62,000 bases of DNA. Origin: Phoronis australis (Eukaryota > Phoronida > Phoronidae). This document shows positions 44,181-56,562 of the stretch, one piece after another; position 1 is the stretch's first letter; every line of letters begins with the position of its first letter. The notes below the pieces were generated by a model. That model was not told the DNA's origin. It searched no databases and worked only from the letters and a program-made list of their open reading frames with translations. The stretch lies in the NCBI GenBank assembly GCA_002633005.1, contig NMRA01000320.1, positions 358,405 to 420,404 on the forward strand, given 5' to 3'. The position numbers were made by a program, and so were the translations under genes.

Positions 44181-45980
44181 CTTTGTTAAACTGAAAATGA
44201 TTTCAGGACACGGATAGAACAGCGGGTCGATTCTCGAAGTCACTTCTCTTATGAGCTAAAAATCAGTCTACTAATACGACTTTAGCCTGTTTCACAAAAT
44301 CAGGCTAAGGATCATTAAAAGTTAAACAATCTGTCTACATTAACTGTGTGAATCATAAATTGGTCACTTCTTGTCTGAAACTGCCAATTTCATAGAAAAA
44401 ATCGCCTCCTGGTTGGAATGCAGGCTCACATACGCTTTAAATTAAAACTAAGCGGTTTTTCTCAAACAAAATGAAGTTTCTGTTTCATCCCACAACAATA
44501 AACGTCCATCGACTCGAGTCTGATGGCCACGTGCGAGCTGGTGAGCTGTCACGAAATCAAGGAAGTCTCAGGACCCGAGTCCGTTTGGACCGAATTACCT
44601 GGTTCAGGAAAAAGCACCGACTAGGGAAGAATTGAACTCTGGTTATATCACAAAAGAACAACGGTTCGTAAGTAATCGAAACGAGCAAATGACGCTTTTA
44701 ATATGTGCGGACGGTGCGGAAGCAAAATTGTCTACCCAGCAACTTGTACCAAAGTTATGGTCGCGTCATTGCAGGGCTGCATTGCACTTGCCAGCCACGC
44801 ATGACGGCGACATCCGGTTGCTCCCAACTTGTTCGATTGTATAGCCCAACAACAAGTTGGGAAGTTTACCCCCCGTAGCCAATTAACTCCATTCTGGCAT
44901 TGATGGTTGGAGGGCCTGCGCTTTTTTTGATAATTGCTCTAATCTCCGATCAGATTGTATCTAGCCTGACTGGGGTGGGCTGATAAAAATGTAAGTTAAG
45001 TTAAGCCAGATATTATCACACGTTCAGCACCCCTCACGTCTGGAAAAGTTTCTGAACGACAGGACGCTGTAATGCCGAGAAGAGAGAGCACAGACGGTGA
45101 CCTGTCTGGTATTGTTCATGATATTCTCATCATACCAATAGACAAGCCGTCAGTATACCATAGATTAAAAACGCATCTAGAGATTCTTAATCTATCTCTC
45201 TGCTTATAGCGAGAAACCAATACCTTTCTTGTTTTCTAACATTCTATTCATCAATAAAGGCAATACCACTTATTATTCTTTGATACCTAGTAGCTGCCAG
45301 TGGGAAAACACAAAGACGAAGGTAATACCACTCACACTTCTACTACACCAATCGCAGCATTCGGGTCACCTTAGATGACGTCACGAGTTTGACATATTTA
45401 GTGCACGAGCTCATCGGAAGAGATGATTTAAGCGACGGCATGCGAAGAAAACACAATGACAAAAATACAGCCAAGTTCCTGACTTTATGCCATACGCGTT
45501 GAATCTGTCAAGGGCAATACGGCCCTGTAATAATGTTTTCCGTATTCACCTCCCGCACTACTTTAACAGTGACCTCTTACGTGAAAAGTTCAAAACGTAG
45601 GTCAATGTCGACTCGACGTCGTTAGCCGGTTCAATCATCAAACTTTTCCAATATAGTTTGAAGTAATACAGTTGCAGCAGTATAGATAACACTCGATATG
45701 CAATTAGGTTCCAGACGTAACATCTGGTAAAAACTGTTAATTATATAACAGTTCTGCTATCTCAGTTATCAATTGCTAAATATTATATCGTCTGCAACTC
45801 TGGCGCCGATAACTCGGTATCTGCAATATCAAATTTTGTTATTTTACTATTTTCAGGAGATGTTACAAGTTCAGTGCAAGTACGTACATATAGGATGCGA
45901 TCCGCCACGTGAACAGGTTGGTGAAGTAATTAAAAATCTGCGAAAAAAATGAAAGAAACTTAGGAATTCGAAGCGTACGG
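44181..45980. other. intergenic DNA, no gene recognised
   Basis: No coding similarity, RNA gene or transposon termini recognised. Confidence 0.4.
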
Positions 45981-45984
45981 GATA

Positions 45985-46143
45985 AATACAAAACGTACCC
46001 CGATTAGCGTACATGAAGTAATATTCCAGTCGACATTATTCCGCGTATCGACCCCGACCTTCGGTCTCGGTCCGTACGCGGAATAATGTCTCGTGGGATA
46101 TTACTTCATGTACACCACTCTCCGTACGTTTTGTGTATGTATT
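45985..46143. repeat. long imperfect palindrome, arms about 75 bp
   Basis: The left arm runs from AATACAAAACGTAC through ACATGAAGTAATATTCC and ATTATTCCGCGTA to CCGACC, with its inverted counterpart to 46143. The arms meet at a two- to three-base centre near 46060. It starts about 310 bp upstream of the TATA box in the 46210-46735 repeat. Confidence 0.85.
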
Positions 46144-46209
46144 CACAGACTTCTTTATTTTGAAAGTCACATGAGTTGACTAGCCTGATAGGTGACGTTT
46201 GGAAAAAGG

Positions 46210-46735
46210 CTGTTCTTTTGTCGTCATTATTATTTCCATTAAGTAAACTTATTACTACAAACTAACATCAGGGCAGTATGCACGGAAAGTGAGCTTATAA
46301 AAATGTTGTCGTTACTGAGCGAACATCAACATGGAAGTAAGTAAAAGCAAGACTTCGACGACCGTGATGCAGGGACAAATAACTTTTGCCTTTGTTGGGA
46401 AGCTAAGTCCGCTCCGTTGCTAAGTTACTCGACCTTATGACCAATCATGAGCCAAAAACAGATCGAAGCAGTATAGTCTATACGTGCAAGTCTAAAGAAC
46501 ACGGATTGGGAGCGTTCCAGTCTCGCGCCACCGTACTCACGAATCTTTATTACTAATTAGGCACAGAGTAATCTTGTTTCAGTTTTTACGTTGTGGATGG
46601 ATGTTCATGAATAGAATTGTGGAAAATATGACATTTTTGTGGAGGTAATGCAATTTGCAATCAAAAGGTATTAAATCACCGAAAAGGATTATAATACCTT
46701 TTTGGTCGACATCATTTAATCTCGCTACAGAGTTT
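46210..46735 (+). repeat. dispersed repeat with TATA box and ATG/donor, copy 1
   Basis: About 500 bp homologous to 58575-59095. It carries TATAAAAA at 46296-46303, then CATCAACATGGAA with the ATG at 46331 and a consensus donor GTAAGT at 46337. The spacing fits a core promoter with a minute first coding exon. It could be a solo LTR of a retrotransposon or a duplicated gene promoter. Confidence 0.65.
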
Positions 46736-46945
46736 GGTACATGTGCTGTGTTTACTCATACAAGGTACAAGTGGGTTACTCAGGTATTCAATAACTTGGA
46801 TTAACCAACTGTCATTCGGCTCGAAAATTTCGTAATGAAATATTTAAATATATAGTTGGTGCGATAAAGCTGTAATCATTGAATTTTACTTTTCTTCAAG
46901 CCAAGTTGGTGGGTCTTTAAAATCGAACGCATCTTCTTGGATGGT

Positions 46946-47015
46946 ACCGAGCCAGTGCTCTAGTGGTTGGCGCCGTGTTAGACTTAAAGGCCTATGGTTC
47001 CAGTTTAAGATAAAA
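46946..47015 (+). repeat. tRNA-derived SINE-like head
   Basis: GTGCTCTAGTGGTTGGCGCC resembles an A box and GGTTCCAGTTT a B box, about 40 bases apart. It is weak and not a functional tRNA. Confidence 0.35.
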
Positions 47016-47149
47016 CAACAAGATCAAGCCGTTTTAGCCGATTTTTGCCGATTGTTTTTGGCATGACATAAAGTTCAAAAAGTTATTAACTTTGAACGCG
47101 TGCAAAAACTTGCCAAAAAGTGCTTTTTTAAGATACTAGGAGCGAATGA

Positions 47150-47600
47150 AAAGTTTACAGTGAATAAAATCGAATACCTCGAGACTCACTCTTTCGTGCA
47201 CTCAATGAAAACCAATCAATTGTTAATGTTCTCAATTCTTGTAATAATATCCCTACTAAAGTTACATTATTATTGAATGGTAGTCCTAACTTTGACGTCG
47301 TTCTCAATGAATTCCTCCAATGCAACGTTAGCAAATTTTTATGTACCGTTTATCAATATTGCTGCTTCTGATTTCCATACATGAATATGTACATGTTTTT
47401 GTTTTTATATATTTGCAATAACCTATCTAAATATTGGGATACTTATATTAGATACTACTTAAATGTGAATACCTCTATGTATATTAGTTTCATTTATGAA
47501 TTGTTTACAACCCAGATATAATGCTTCGCGATTTCTGGGTTTGTCATCATTTCTTTGTATGTCTTGTCTATTCTTCAATAAATATATATCACTTTAAAAA
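47150..47600 (+). mobile_element. LINE 3' end
   Basis: The upstream part translates to a degenerate LINE-like tail. The 3' part (ACCCAGATATAATGCTTCGC ... CTTCAATAAATATATATCAC) matches the minus-strand tail at 42296-42450 and ends in an A-rich run at 47596-47606. The 138-codon frame that starts at 47521 is an artefact of this tail. Confidence 0.6.
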
Positions 47601-48293
47601 AAAACGAATAAAAAGGGTAGTCGTTAAAACACAAAAGATATTAAAACAACAGAGGTCAATAGAAATACAACTTGCGGAGTCTGGTAGTGTACGACCGACG
47701 GCGAAACACGGTCGTCCTGCTCTGAGAGATTCGGAAAAAAGACGAGTTGGTCGGTACAAAAAGTGGCATTACCAACAATCAGTGTACTTAAGTGACTCAT
47801 TTGAAAGGTGGGGACAAGATTGGATATTCGAACTCATGAAGATTGTGCAAGGCTTTCGATGGACAAGTAAGTGTGTTGTTTGTAAAATGTCCAGTGACTC
47901 GTATACACGCTTAAAGAGCATTCAGTATTCAAAGTAGGCATATATTAGACATAATCATTTTGAAAAGTGACAGTTCGATCATCTGTTTAGTTTTTGTCCC
48001 GCAATTTGTTGCCACATGGTTACTCCCTCTAACTGATTCAAGTAATTTACACGAGTGCTAGATTAATTTCAACAGCCGAAAACGTAGCAATTGTTGTAAA
48101 GAATTGTCCTAAGGGTTGTGGGACGTGTTATAGACCAAATGTTCAAATTTAACCTATGAAAAACTCTGCTCAAGCTCAAATATATCATGCACAAAGGGCA
48201 ATGCCATAAACCATTCAGTCACACTGTTCGTCATATCCACCTTCGAATCATTAAATACATTCAGCCTTCTAAACTCATCTACATCTAGTGACC

Positions 48294-49039
48294 ACAGTCC
48301 TGATCATCCCATTGCAGCCTCCTCTCCCAAACGAAGATCCAAATATAGAATCCAAGTCTTTCAAATCATTCGTCGTTCACTGTCGTTCAATCATCAATAA
48401 ATCATACCAATTGAGTGTACTCATTGAGTCCTCAAACCCTGACCTTATCCTGGGCACAGAATCCTGGTTAAAAACTGAAATCAAATCTTGCGAAATCTTC
48501 CCTGAACACTCTTACGGCCGTGTCAGCCAAAGTCACAACAGTAACAAAACAACAGTAACAACAGTAACAACAGAAAGTAACAACACTTCGCTTTTCATCG
48601 CAGAGATAGAGTTGCAAAACCTGGTGGTGGTGTTTTTATTGCCTTTAAGAACGAATACGTAAGTTCACTTGAACCCTCTCTACTCACTGATTGTGAGATA
48701 ATGTATAGTTCACATGTACGTTGCTGCATGCTACCGTCTCCCCACCCCCTAGATGACAGTGGTGAATCCACTGAACATCTCAGCTCTTCCATTAATAGAA
48801 TTACAAATAAAAATGCCTGTGTTTACAATGATGGTGAATTTAACTGCCATATTGACTGGAACACCTACTCAATCCCTCCAAAGCCGCCTAATAGCAACCT
48901 CTGTGACAAACTTCTTGACAACATCTCTGAACAAACTGCAACAAAACCTTCCCGTGAAAACAATATACTAGATCTTCTCACAAATAATCCCAGCAGCGTC
49001 GTCAATATAACGGTAAGAAATATGAAACTGATTTTATGA
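48294..49039 (+). pseudogene. non-LTR retrotransposon endonuclease (EEP) remnant
   Basis: Translates, with frameshifts, to an apurinic-like endonuclease: FKSFVVHCRSIINKSYQLSV, then NPDLILGTESWL, RDRVAKPGGGVFIAFKNEYV in another frame, and GEFNCHIDWN, which corresponds to the GDFN..DW catalytic motif. It resembles CR1/Jockey-type LINEs. A CAACAGTAA microsatellite interrupts it at 48537-48580. No reverse transcriptase follows, so it is truncated and dead. Confidence 0.8.
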
Positions 49040-49270
49040 AAGTAAAGTGCCTTATTCAATTTTTGTTTTTTAGGTAGCTAAACATGGCGAAATTCAGCTT
49101 TAAACATCCTGTCACACTATTTTCGCTTAATACCATTGTCCCGTTGTTCTATTTCCAGATAAATCAACTTTCGTATTATTGGTTTTAACACAGACCCTGA
49201 AGCAATAGTTAATTACATGGGTCCCGGGTGAAGAAAACTAGTTTTATGTCCGTTAATAAGTGCAGAAAAC

Positions 49271-49540
49271 TGGTTCTCAAGATGTGGGACTTCTGTAAGT
49301 CTATTACCAGCCCTAATGTAAAACTGGTTCTCAAGATGTGGGACTTCTGTAAGTCTATTACCAGCCCTAATGTAAAACTGGTTATCAAGATGTGGGACTT
49401 CTGTAAGTCTATTACCAGCCCTAATGTAAAACTGGTTCTCAAGATGTGGGACTTCTGTAAGTCTATTACCAGCCCTAATGTAAAACTGGTTCTCAAGATG
49501 TGGGACCTCTGTAAATGTCTATTACTGACCCTAATGTAAA
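49271..49540. repeat. 54-bp tandem repeat, five copies
   Basis: Units start at 49271, 49325, 49379, 49433 and 49487 with TGGTTCTCAAGATGTGGGAC. The 54-bp period is divisible by three, so both strands are open and encode 18-residue repeats. The last unit is diverged. No evidence of expression. Confidence 0.93.
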
Positions 49541-50093
49541 GCAAGTTCCCAAGTGCATAAGAATGTGTCAAACCTCACCTAAATCTTTAAAAGTTCTCGT
49601 TCCACTGAAGCCGTTTACAGAAGGTGGACGTCCCGTCACGTCTTTCCCTTTTTCAACGCACTACACATTGGAACACTGGTTTCGTAAATGTCTTTTATTA
49701 CCTGCTTGTATTTTCTTTTTCCCAGTCCCATCAGTAAAAATATCAAAAATTATTAAAATAAATGAAAATACTGGCTTGATACGAATTGAACCGTATTTAT
49801 ATTAGGCTGAGGTACAGTGATATCGTTCTCATTTATTGAATTTCTGTTCCCTGTAAAAATCCTTATCTCAATGAACTTCCAACTCACGTTATCTTTACGA
49901 CCTAAACGATTTAAAACAAACGCCGTGATAAATAGCAAGGTCCAAACTAGCTGCAAGATCCTGATTGTTGCTAGTTACTTCCTGCTTAAAGCGACATTGT
50001 GCACGAGAGAAGTGTTTAAATGTTGTGTCAGCCATAATGCGGACAGATTCCAACTTGAAACCACCGCGGCTGGAATCAAACGCTCAGCTCCAG

Positions 50094-50200
50094 AGTTAGG
50101 ATTTGAGTTAGGGCTAGGGTTATGCCTATAAGGTTAGGGTTATGGTTTGGGTTAGGGTTAGGTTTAGGCCTAGGGCTAGGTTTAGGTTAGGTAGAGGTTT
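50094..50200. repeat. degenerate telomere-like (TTAGGG)n tract
   Basis: About 100 bp of GTTAGGGTTAGGG-type repeats with many variants (TTTAGGCC, TTATGG). TTAGGG is the usual animal telomere unit. The tract is interstitial and decayed. Confidence 0.8.
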
Positions 50201-50408
50201 ACGGATAGGGTTTCGTCAAAGGATAGCGTTAAGCCAAGGTTGGGTTTGAGGTTGAGGGCAAGTATGGGCGCTCGAGCTGGGCCTGTGGCTTGGCAAATGT
50301 ACCATTTATTTTTCTCTAGTACTAAAAACTAGCGTTGTTTGACAATTTGTGATGATGATTGTTCTCCGCTTTGTAGAATATTCCACCCAATTTAGAATTG
50401 ATGGCCAT

Positions 50409-53400
50409 TTTGTCAGGTTCACTATGTCCAAATTTTAGCATTCGGTGGAATTTTTGGGGGAAAGAGGAAACTATACATTTTTGGAAACCTCATCGAATGA
50501 ATAATCAGAAAATATTTGATTCCATTTTTGGAGGCCACCTGGGCGGCCATCTTGGATTTTCAAAATTGGCGCCGGTAAAATACATTTTGCCCAATATATC
50601 CGCCCTTGCGTCACTGAGAATGTTAGTTTTTATGGCTACACCTGCAGTTCTGAGGTCAATATGAATTGGAAATTTAAATTTTATTGGCGGCCATTTTGGC
50701 GGCCATCTTGGAATTTCAAAAATGGCGCCCGTAAAATACATTTTGCTCAGTATCTCTGCTCTTGGGTCACTTAAAATGTTAGTTTTATTGGCTGCACCCA
50801 CATTTTGTGGGGTAAGGAATTGAAAAACACTATTTCTAAAATGTTATATATAATCTAAATGATTTTTAATAGCAGCTACGTACCCCCAGAATATTTAAAG
50901 GAATCACAGAAACACAGATTAACCTTTATTTACAGTGTATATCTATATCTATATCTTTTCGAAAAGACATTTGAGACATATCTTTTGAAGATTTCGATAT
51001 CATTTCCACTGTTCACTCTGGAATCCAGCTCTCCTTTTCTCAGCGGAAATGCATTTTGCCTTTTACAGTTGGATGGCAGAAAATTTTGGCAGTAACCAGG
51101 CTGAGGATCAATGACGAGAGCAACAGGAGTTGTGGCCTGCTGGGCAAATCGACCAGAAACATGCTACCAGCCACCGTAAATTCACCCTAACACCAAAAGC
51201 AATCTTCGCTGTCACTGGGCAATGCTGTCATGCACAGACAAGTCAAATCGAATTCACCTTCCGCAGAAACTTTCCGAAGCAGACGTCTTAGACCAGGACA
51301 GTCCTCAAGCTGCAAGAGAGGTTTTAGATCCAGAACAACATCCACTGAGCGCGTTCACCCAAGCAACAAAGCTGCACGTGTGGATAGTATGGAAGTGCAG
51401 TTCTTAACTAGAGATTATGACGATATCATTCTGGTTTTTGACACCCACAAAGACATCTCTTTGAAACAAACCACAAAAGAAAAAGGGAGGAAGAGAAAGA
51501 GTCAAGTACAGTACCAGATAAGAGATGAAACTTACATACAGAACATCCCAATGAGCAGTTTCCTCTCCCATGACCAAAAAGACTCAACTTACTGAATATC
51601 TGTCTGCAAAGACACTTGAATATAATAAAGATAGCCATTACTTTAGCTTCAGGATGCACAAAGAGCAACCGACGTGATGTACGCTTAGAAGAAAACGGTC
51701 ACGAAAAAGCAGATATATTGTTAATACACTGTACATCGTGCAGTTCTGGCATCACACCAAAAGGTCCCTGATTCTCAGCTGATGTTTTTTTTCACCTGAT
51801 ATAGATTTATTGGTACTCGCCATTGCCTATTATGACAGGCTTCTCAGAAATACTTCAGTCCCCATGGCATCTGGGATTGTGGACGTGAATCCAATATGGT
51901 CAACATTAGGTGCTGCCCGGGCAAAGGCTCCTTCTGATTCCCATGATATTACATGTACAGACAACACTGGTCCATTCTATTTGAAGGCAAACACTGATGA
52001 CATCAATGCACTGCAGACTTTTTGTACTGCTTATGAAGTAACAGGTGAACCTCTTTTCACGTTAGCCCCTTTTACATGTGCATACTCACTACAGGGTATA
52101 GATGCAAATAGCATCCCAGAGCTGAGATGCTACCTCTTCCGTAAACGTATAGCTGACAGCGACAAACATCCACCAACCATTGATGCTTTGAAAGAGCATG
52201 TGCTGAGGGTGTTTATTCAAGTCAGAGAGTGGGGCCAGACAGTCATTGCTCGACAGGAGTTCCTTGATTCATTGCAGAATGAATTTACTAGGACAAACAT
52301 GACGATGATCAGCTGAAACCCTCACAACTGAGAATCTTCCGGCGCCAGAGGCTATGATTGAGATGGTCAGATGCCAGTGCAAAAGCGATTGCTCTTCCCA
52401 AAGATGCTCTTGCCGATCAAAGGACCTAACTTACACAGATCTATGTTAGTATAGTGCAGAATGTCAGAATGGTGATGATGATGTGATTCCTGAAGACAGT
52501 GATGGCTATAGTATAATGATCTTTAGACTTATTTCAAAGTTTTGAGAGACTATTGACACTATAAAAACATACTTTCATGTTCTTCAAACGTAAATAAATT
52601 GTTTAGGTACTGGTTTAGTTTTAAGTATCTTGAAGGAAACAAGCTCCGAACAAAATATACAAGAAAGTAAGACAGTGATCATATGTGTTGGGTTACATGA
52701 AGAATGCAGAAAATATGGCTGCTAATAAATGGGGTTTGATTATGTTTCTCATTTGATAAGTTGCATTTTCAGATTTCTTGACCACAAAAATGTGGGTGCA
52801 GCCATTAAAACTAACATTCTAAGTGACCCAAGAGCAAAGATACTGGGGAAAATCTATTTTACGAGCGCCATTTTCAAAAGTCCAAGATGGCTGCCAACAT
52901 GGCCGCCAATAAAATTAAAATTTCCTATTCCTTGACCTGAGAAATGCTAGTGTAGCCATAAAAACCAACATTCTGTGTGACCCAAAAGCGAATATATAGG
53001 GCAAAATCCATTTTACCGGCGCCATTTTTGAAAATCCAAGATGGCCTCCAAGATGACCCAAAAATGGAATCAATTATTATCTGATTTGGCATGGTGGCAC
53101 TGAACAGTTAGGCTGCGGCCACGGGCAATATTAAAATTTTGGGGTAGCCCAAGTTTGGGGGCATTTTGTAGGTGGGCATTACATGTAGGCTCAGTGAATG
53201 TGGTTTGTTTGTATTTGTGAACATGCTGAGAATAAAAAGGTCACTTTCTCGGCTGTAGCTGCACTCTTCTTCAAGATAGCGGCCCCCGGTTGCAGTTGTG
53301 CATTGCTGGGTAGCGACTGAGAAATTGGATGCGATTTTAGGTAGCCCTCAAACAAGCCAGAATTGCTAAAAACACAGTTGGTTGACAGTACTTTTGGACC

Positions 53401-53795
53401 ACATTTTGGGAATCTGTAGGAAATTTTCTTTCAGAATCTATTGTTGGTTTTAGTCGTGCTTCGGCAGACGGAAGTGGTGTTTTTGGGGTGAACAGTGCCG
53501 ATTTTGCACTTTTTTTGCCCCTATTTTTCTTAGTCTAGCTTGGTTTTCAGTGGGATTGAAAGGGTCAAAAATATAAGATAGAATAAAGTTTCTGCGCTCA
53601 TCTGCAGGGCTGTTTATGTAAAATAACTGAAAACTTCCCTTTCTTTGCATCCTGTTTTTGACAGAGTGAAGAAAAGGTGACAAATCAAGTGAGAACTGTT
53701 CTGTGCCTCCCATTCCTTGAAGTTTCCAAAAATGTATAGTTTCCACTTCCCCCCCAAAAATCTACAAAATTACACGACAAACCTGACTAATTAGT
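50409..53795. mobile_element. 3.4-kb element with long imperfect inverted ends
   Basis: The left flank (GTCAGGTTCACTATGTCC, GGAAACTATACATTTTTGGA) recurs inverted at 53700-53795. Subterminal blocks with GCGGCCATCTTGGATTTTC, TTGGGTCACTTAAAATG and related phrases lie at 50515-50815 and inverted at 52775-53095. Between them are fragments of the nuclease-like protein described separately. A compound structure of two overlapping repeat insertions is the alternative. Confidence 0.65.
51230..52316 (+). pseudogene. transposon-associated PIN/FEN-like nuclease protein, frameshifted
   Basis: Reading across frames gives, in order, YDDIILVFDTHKDISLK, VQYQIRDETYIQNIPMSSFL, LTEYLSAKTLEYNK, HEKADILLIH, SPDIDLLVLAIAYYDRLL, then SLGAARAKA-like and ELRCYLFRKRIADSDKHPPT. 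This matches, from memory, a repeated protein family of marine invertebrates with HEEADT, SPDTDV and GCD motifs whose acidic residues resemble a PIN/FEN metal site. At least three frame changes and several stops show it is inactive; the last 168 codons (51810-52316) remain open. The expected GCD is replaced by a CTDNTG sequence. The assignment to a nuclease fold is tentative. Confidence 0.6.
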
Positions 53796-54239
53796 GCAAG
53801 GCGGATTTTCATGCATTACGAAGACTGGTGCCTTTATCCATCGTTAATACGGTCATCCCCATGATCCGCATCGTCAGTTTTGTTGACATTGGCTGTGTTG
53901 TTGTCGACTTTGCTTTGTGTACGACCGGAGCTCTCTGGCTTGCATCAGCACTGTGTGTTATTGTAGACTATTGATAAAAAGTATCTATGGTGTCATCGAA
54001 TTTGCCGGTTAAGGAGACATCGGCGGTGTTCTATGGGTGCACAGAACAGTTGACACTAGGTTTTACCCGACAGAGCACACATCAATTCAGTAGTCACCTT
54101 TTCTAAACTCTGTCGAAACCGCATCTACAGCCGAACGAGTGGTAGTTGGCCACCAGATGTGTAAACTACACATATGAGCAACCGCTGGGGATTAAGAAGT
54201 GTCTACAGAGAAGTTTTTAATTCAAAAATTTTTGCAAAG

Positions 54240-54550
54240 TACGCTTTAGGTCTCGCGACGTTCCAGGCCAGCTTGATTTGTGTAGACATCTAGTTTCAGT
54301 GTACTCCTGGTCCCTCGGCGAACTGGTCTTGTGATGTTTTTTACCAAAGTGTGCTTTGTAAAACTATTTATCTCAGCCAGTACTGTTTGGTCCCGCGACA
54401 GATCGACTATTTTTCTAGGGATAATAAGCACAGGTGTACTTTTGGTCTCGTGACGAACCAGGCCAGAGTTTTTGTGTACTCTCAGCGTACATCTGGTCCC
54501 TCTGCGAACTGGTCCTGTTATCTTTTCACCATGGTGTACAGAATGTTTTG
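54240..54550. repeat. two diverged copies of a roughly 195-bp unit
   Basis: Both copies contain GGTCTCG(C/T)GACG..CCAGGCCAG, then CTGGTCCCTC(G/T)GCGAACTGGTC, at about 54250-54320 and 54443-54515. They are degenerate, with no coding role. Confidence 0.6.
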
Positions 54551-54559
54551 GTTTCGTGA

Positions 54560-56440
54560 AACTGTTTTCAGATGATTTGCTTCCTGATACATTTGAAGTT
54601 TTTCAATTGTTGTCAACGTGATTCAGCTTAATAAAGTGATACTTAATTGTTTATTGTCGCTTTTAACAATAGACTATGAGCTGAGAGCACCATCGTTCGC
54701 CAGTTTTTCTCGTAACGAGATATAACACATGTTTATTTCCGGACTAACAGTACAGGTCTTCGTTCTTAAACAGCTTGAGGCTGTTGCGATCATCTGATAT
54801 TCAAGTTTTTACGCCCCGTTGGTGCTCCTTATGCTTTTGAATATTTGGTAGTTGTCTAAACATACACACCACACTTTTGCGTATGCTAAAAAGGTGTGTG
54901 CAAGCAAATGTTCCAACAAAAATTTTGCTGGTGGTGTGACTCATACCCAGATGTGCACAAACTTATGAGCCAAGTTCATGTGACGAAATCGAGAAGGGTT
55001 TTTAATTATCATAAGAAAAAAATCCAGGGACATGTTAACTGCCAGAAACGTACCAGGATGCATGAAAATTTCACTGTTTGGGTACAAAAACAAAAAGTTG
55101 TCTTACACGGGAGGGGGGTAAACCGACCTCCCCCCGCTCGGCGCCACGCGCCTCGGATTCGACCTTTGGGCTATTCCTAAACCCCCTCCTTACTGAAAAC
55201 GTAGATTCGCCACTGCTACCTATACAGGTAATTCCGACATTGCCAAATATTCACGAGGGAAGTTCTTTTTCATTAAAAAACACAAAACATTCGTGCACAG
55301 CACAGCTGTATCAAGACATTCGACCCAAACAAAAAATGTGAAGAAATACAACAGGATGAACCGCTATCGAAAAGGTGGAATTTTGAAGAACGTGAAGACC
55401 ACTATTTGTGAATTACACAAAAAGGACTAGTTCCTATGATTAGTTATAAAATAGCATAACTGTTTCCAATAGTATCACAAGAATAGTATCTCTTTTTAAG
55501 ATGGCTACTATGAGTTGTTTGTAAGGAACTCCCACGTGTGTTGTCTAAGCTACTATTTGTGATAACTGTGTACATGTAGAAAGGGGGTACTCAAAGAACT
55601 CTTGCTATCATAAACAAAGATTTCAGCGGTTTTTTTCAGTGGTGTTCACGTTTACCTCGTGAACCGTTATAGGTACCTCTGAAATGAGCAAAAATACTCC
55701 TTAATAGGAATGCCCCATCTCTCATGTTCCCCCGGTTACCAATCAAAAATCTGCGAGTGTGCCTGCGGAAATTGTTTATAACATTCCGTTTGATAAACAA
55801 ATTCGTTGGTTACTGATTTACATGTTTTTGAATCTACAAAGATCGATAGATTTGTAGATGATTTTTAAAGATGATTTTGACAATTAGAAGCTAATCTTGT
55901 ATGAATTGATGATGTGATGTTTCAGTGAATTAAGTTGCAGTCTGAAGTTGGAAAACCTCTGTAATCCGATCCACAAATATTAAAGTACACTTACATGATT
56001 TTTTCCTATCTAAAATAACTCTCATAGACATTGTTGAAATTTGGACAGTTCCCAAAAATATACTCACAATTCAAATGGCAACAAATGCATTGCTTTTCGA
56101 GTAAGGTACAAGATTTGTCGTTTTAACTCATAAACAGGAGATCAAAAAGGAATTGAGTCATTAAATCGAGGTAAACGCATTGCTCACGGAATCGATTTTT
56201 GATTTACATGTTGATGTATCTACGAAAGTCGACTGATTGTTAGATGATTTTTTGACAATTAGAAGCGAACCCTTAAAGAAATGACGATGCTATAGTGAAC
56301 TTAGCTGCAAGCTGACTTTGGGAAAATTCGATCTATCTTCAGATCCCCAAATAGCAAAGTACACTAAACAATTTTTGTCTATGTGAAATAACAACTATTA
56401 TTGCAATCTATTAGTCTATTTACACCGACATCTTGTCTAT
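54560..56440. other. intergenic DNA, no gene recognised
   Basis: No coding similarity apart from a partial MITE end at 55105-55218. Two related segments (GATTTACATGTT...GATTTTTGACAATTAGAAGC and similar) at about 55810-55960 and 56200-56300 suggest a diverged local duplication. Confidence 0.4.
55105..55218. mobile_element. partial MITE end
   Basis: A C/G-rich stretch (CCTCCCCCCGCTCGGCGCC) is followed by GTAGATTCGCCACTGCT, the inverted form of the AGTGGCGGATTTA end of the GGGGGCCATGCC family. Confidence 0.45.
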
Positions 56441-56446
56441 TTACAT

Positions 56447-56492
56447 TGTCACGACGTTTCGGTCGGTCTATTCTCCGGCCATCGCCAGGTGT
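56447..56492 (-). ncRNA. hammerhead-ribozyme-like motif, probably a retroelement relic
   Basis: The minus strand reads CTGGCGA, then GGCCGG..CCGACC (5 of 6 pairs, a stem II), then CGAAACGTCGTG. This is the order of a hammerhead core (CUGANGA, stem II, GAAA). One core base deviates (G for A in CTGGCGA), so activity is doubtful. Hammerhead motifs are known from Penelope-like retroelements, and a GIY-YIG fragment of that kind lies 150 bp away on the plus strand. Confidence 0.45.
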
Positions 56493-56562
56493 TACTGAGT
56501 TCTTAGAAGTACAAGCACGGATACTTGAAACACTCATCATGGTGTGATTTTTGATTTATATA

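Noticed and set aside
47521-47937. 138-codon plus-strand frame
   Set aside because: Its start lies in a LINE 3' tail that recurs at 42296-42450, and the rest has no recognisable domain.
49271-49540. CRISPR-like array
   Set aside because: The units are contiguous without spacers and the genome is animal; it is a simple tandem repeat.
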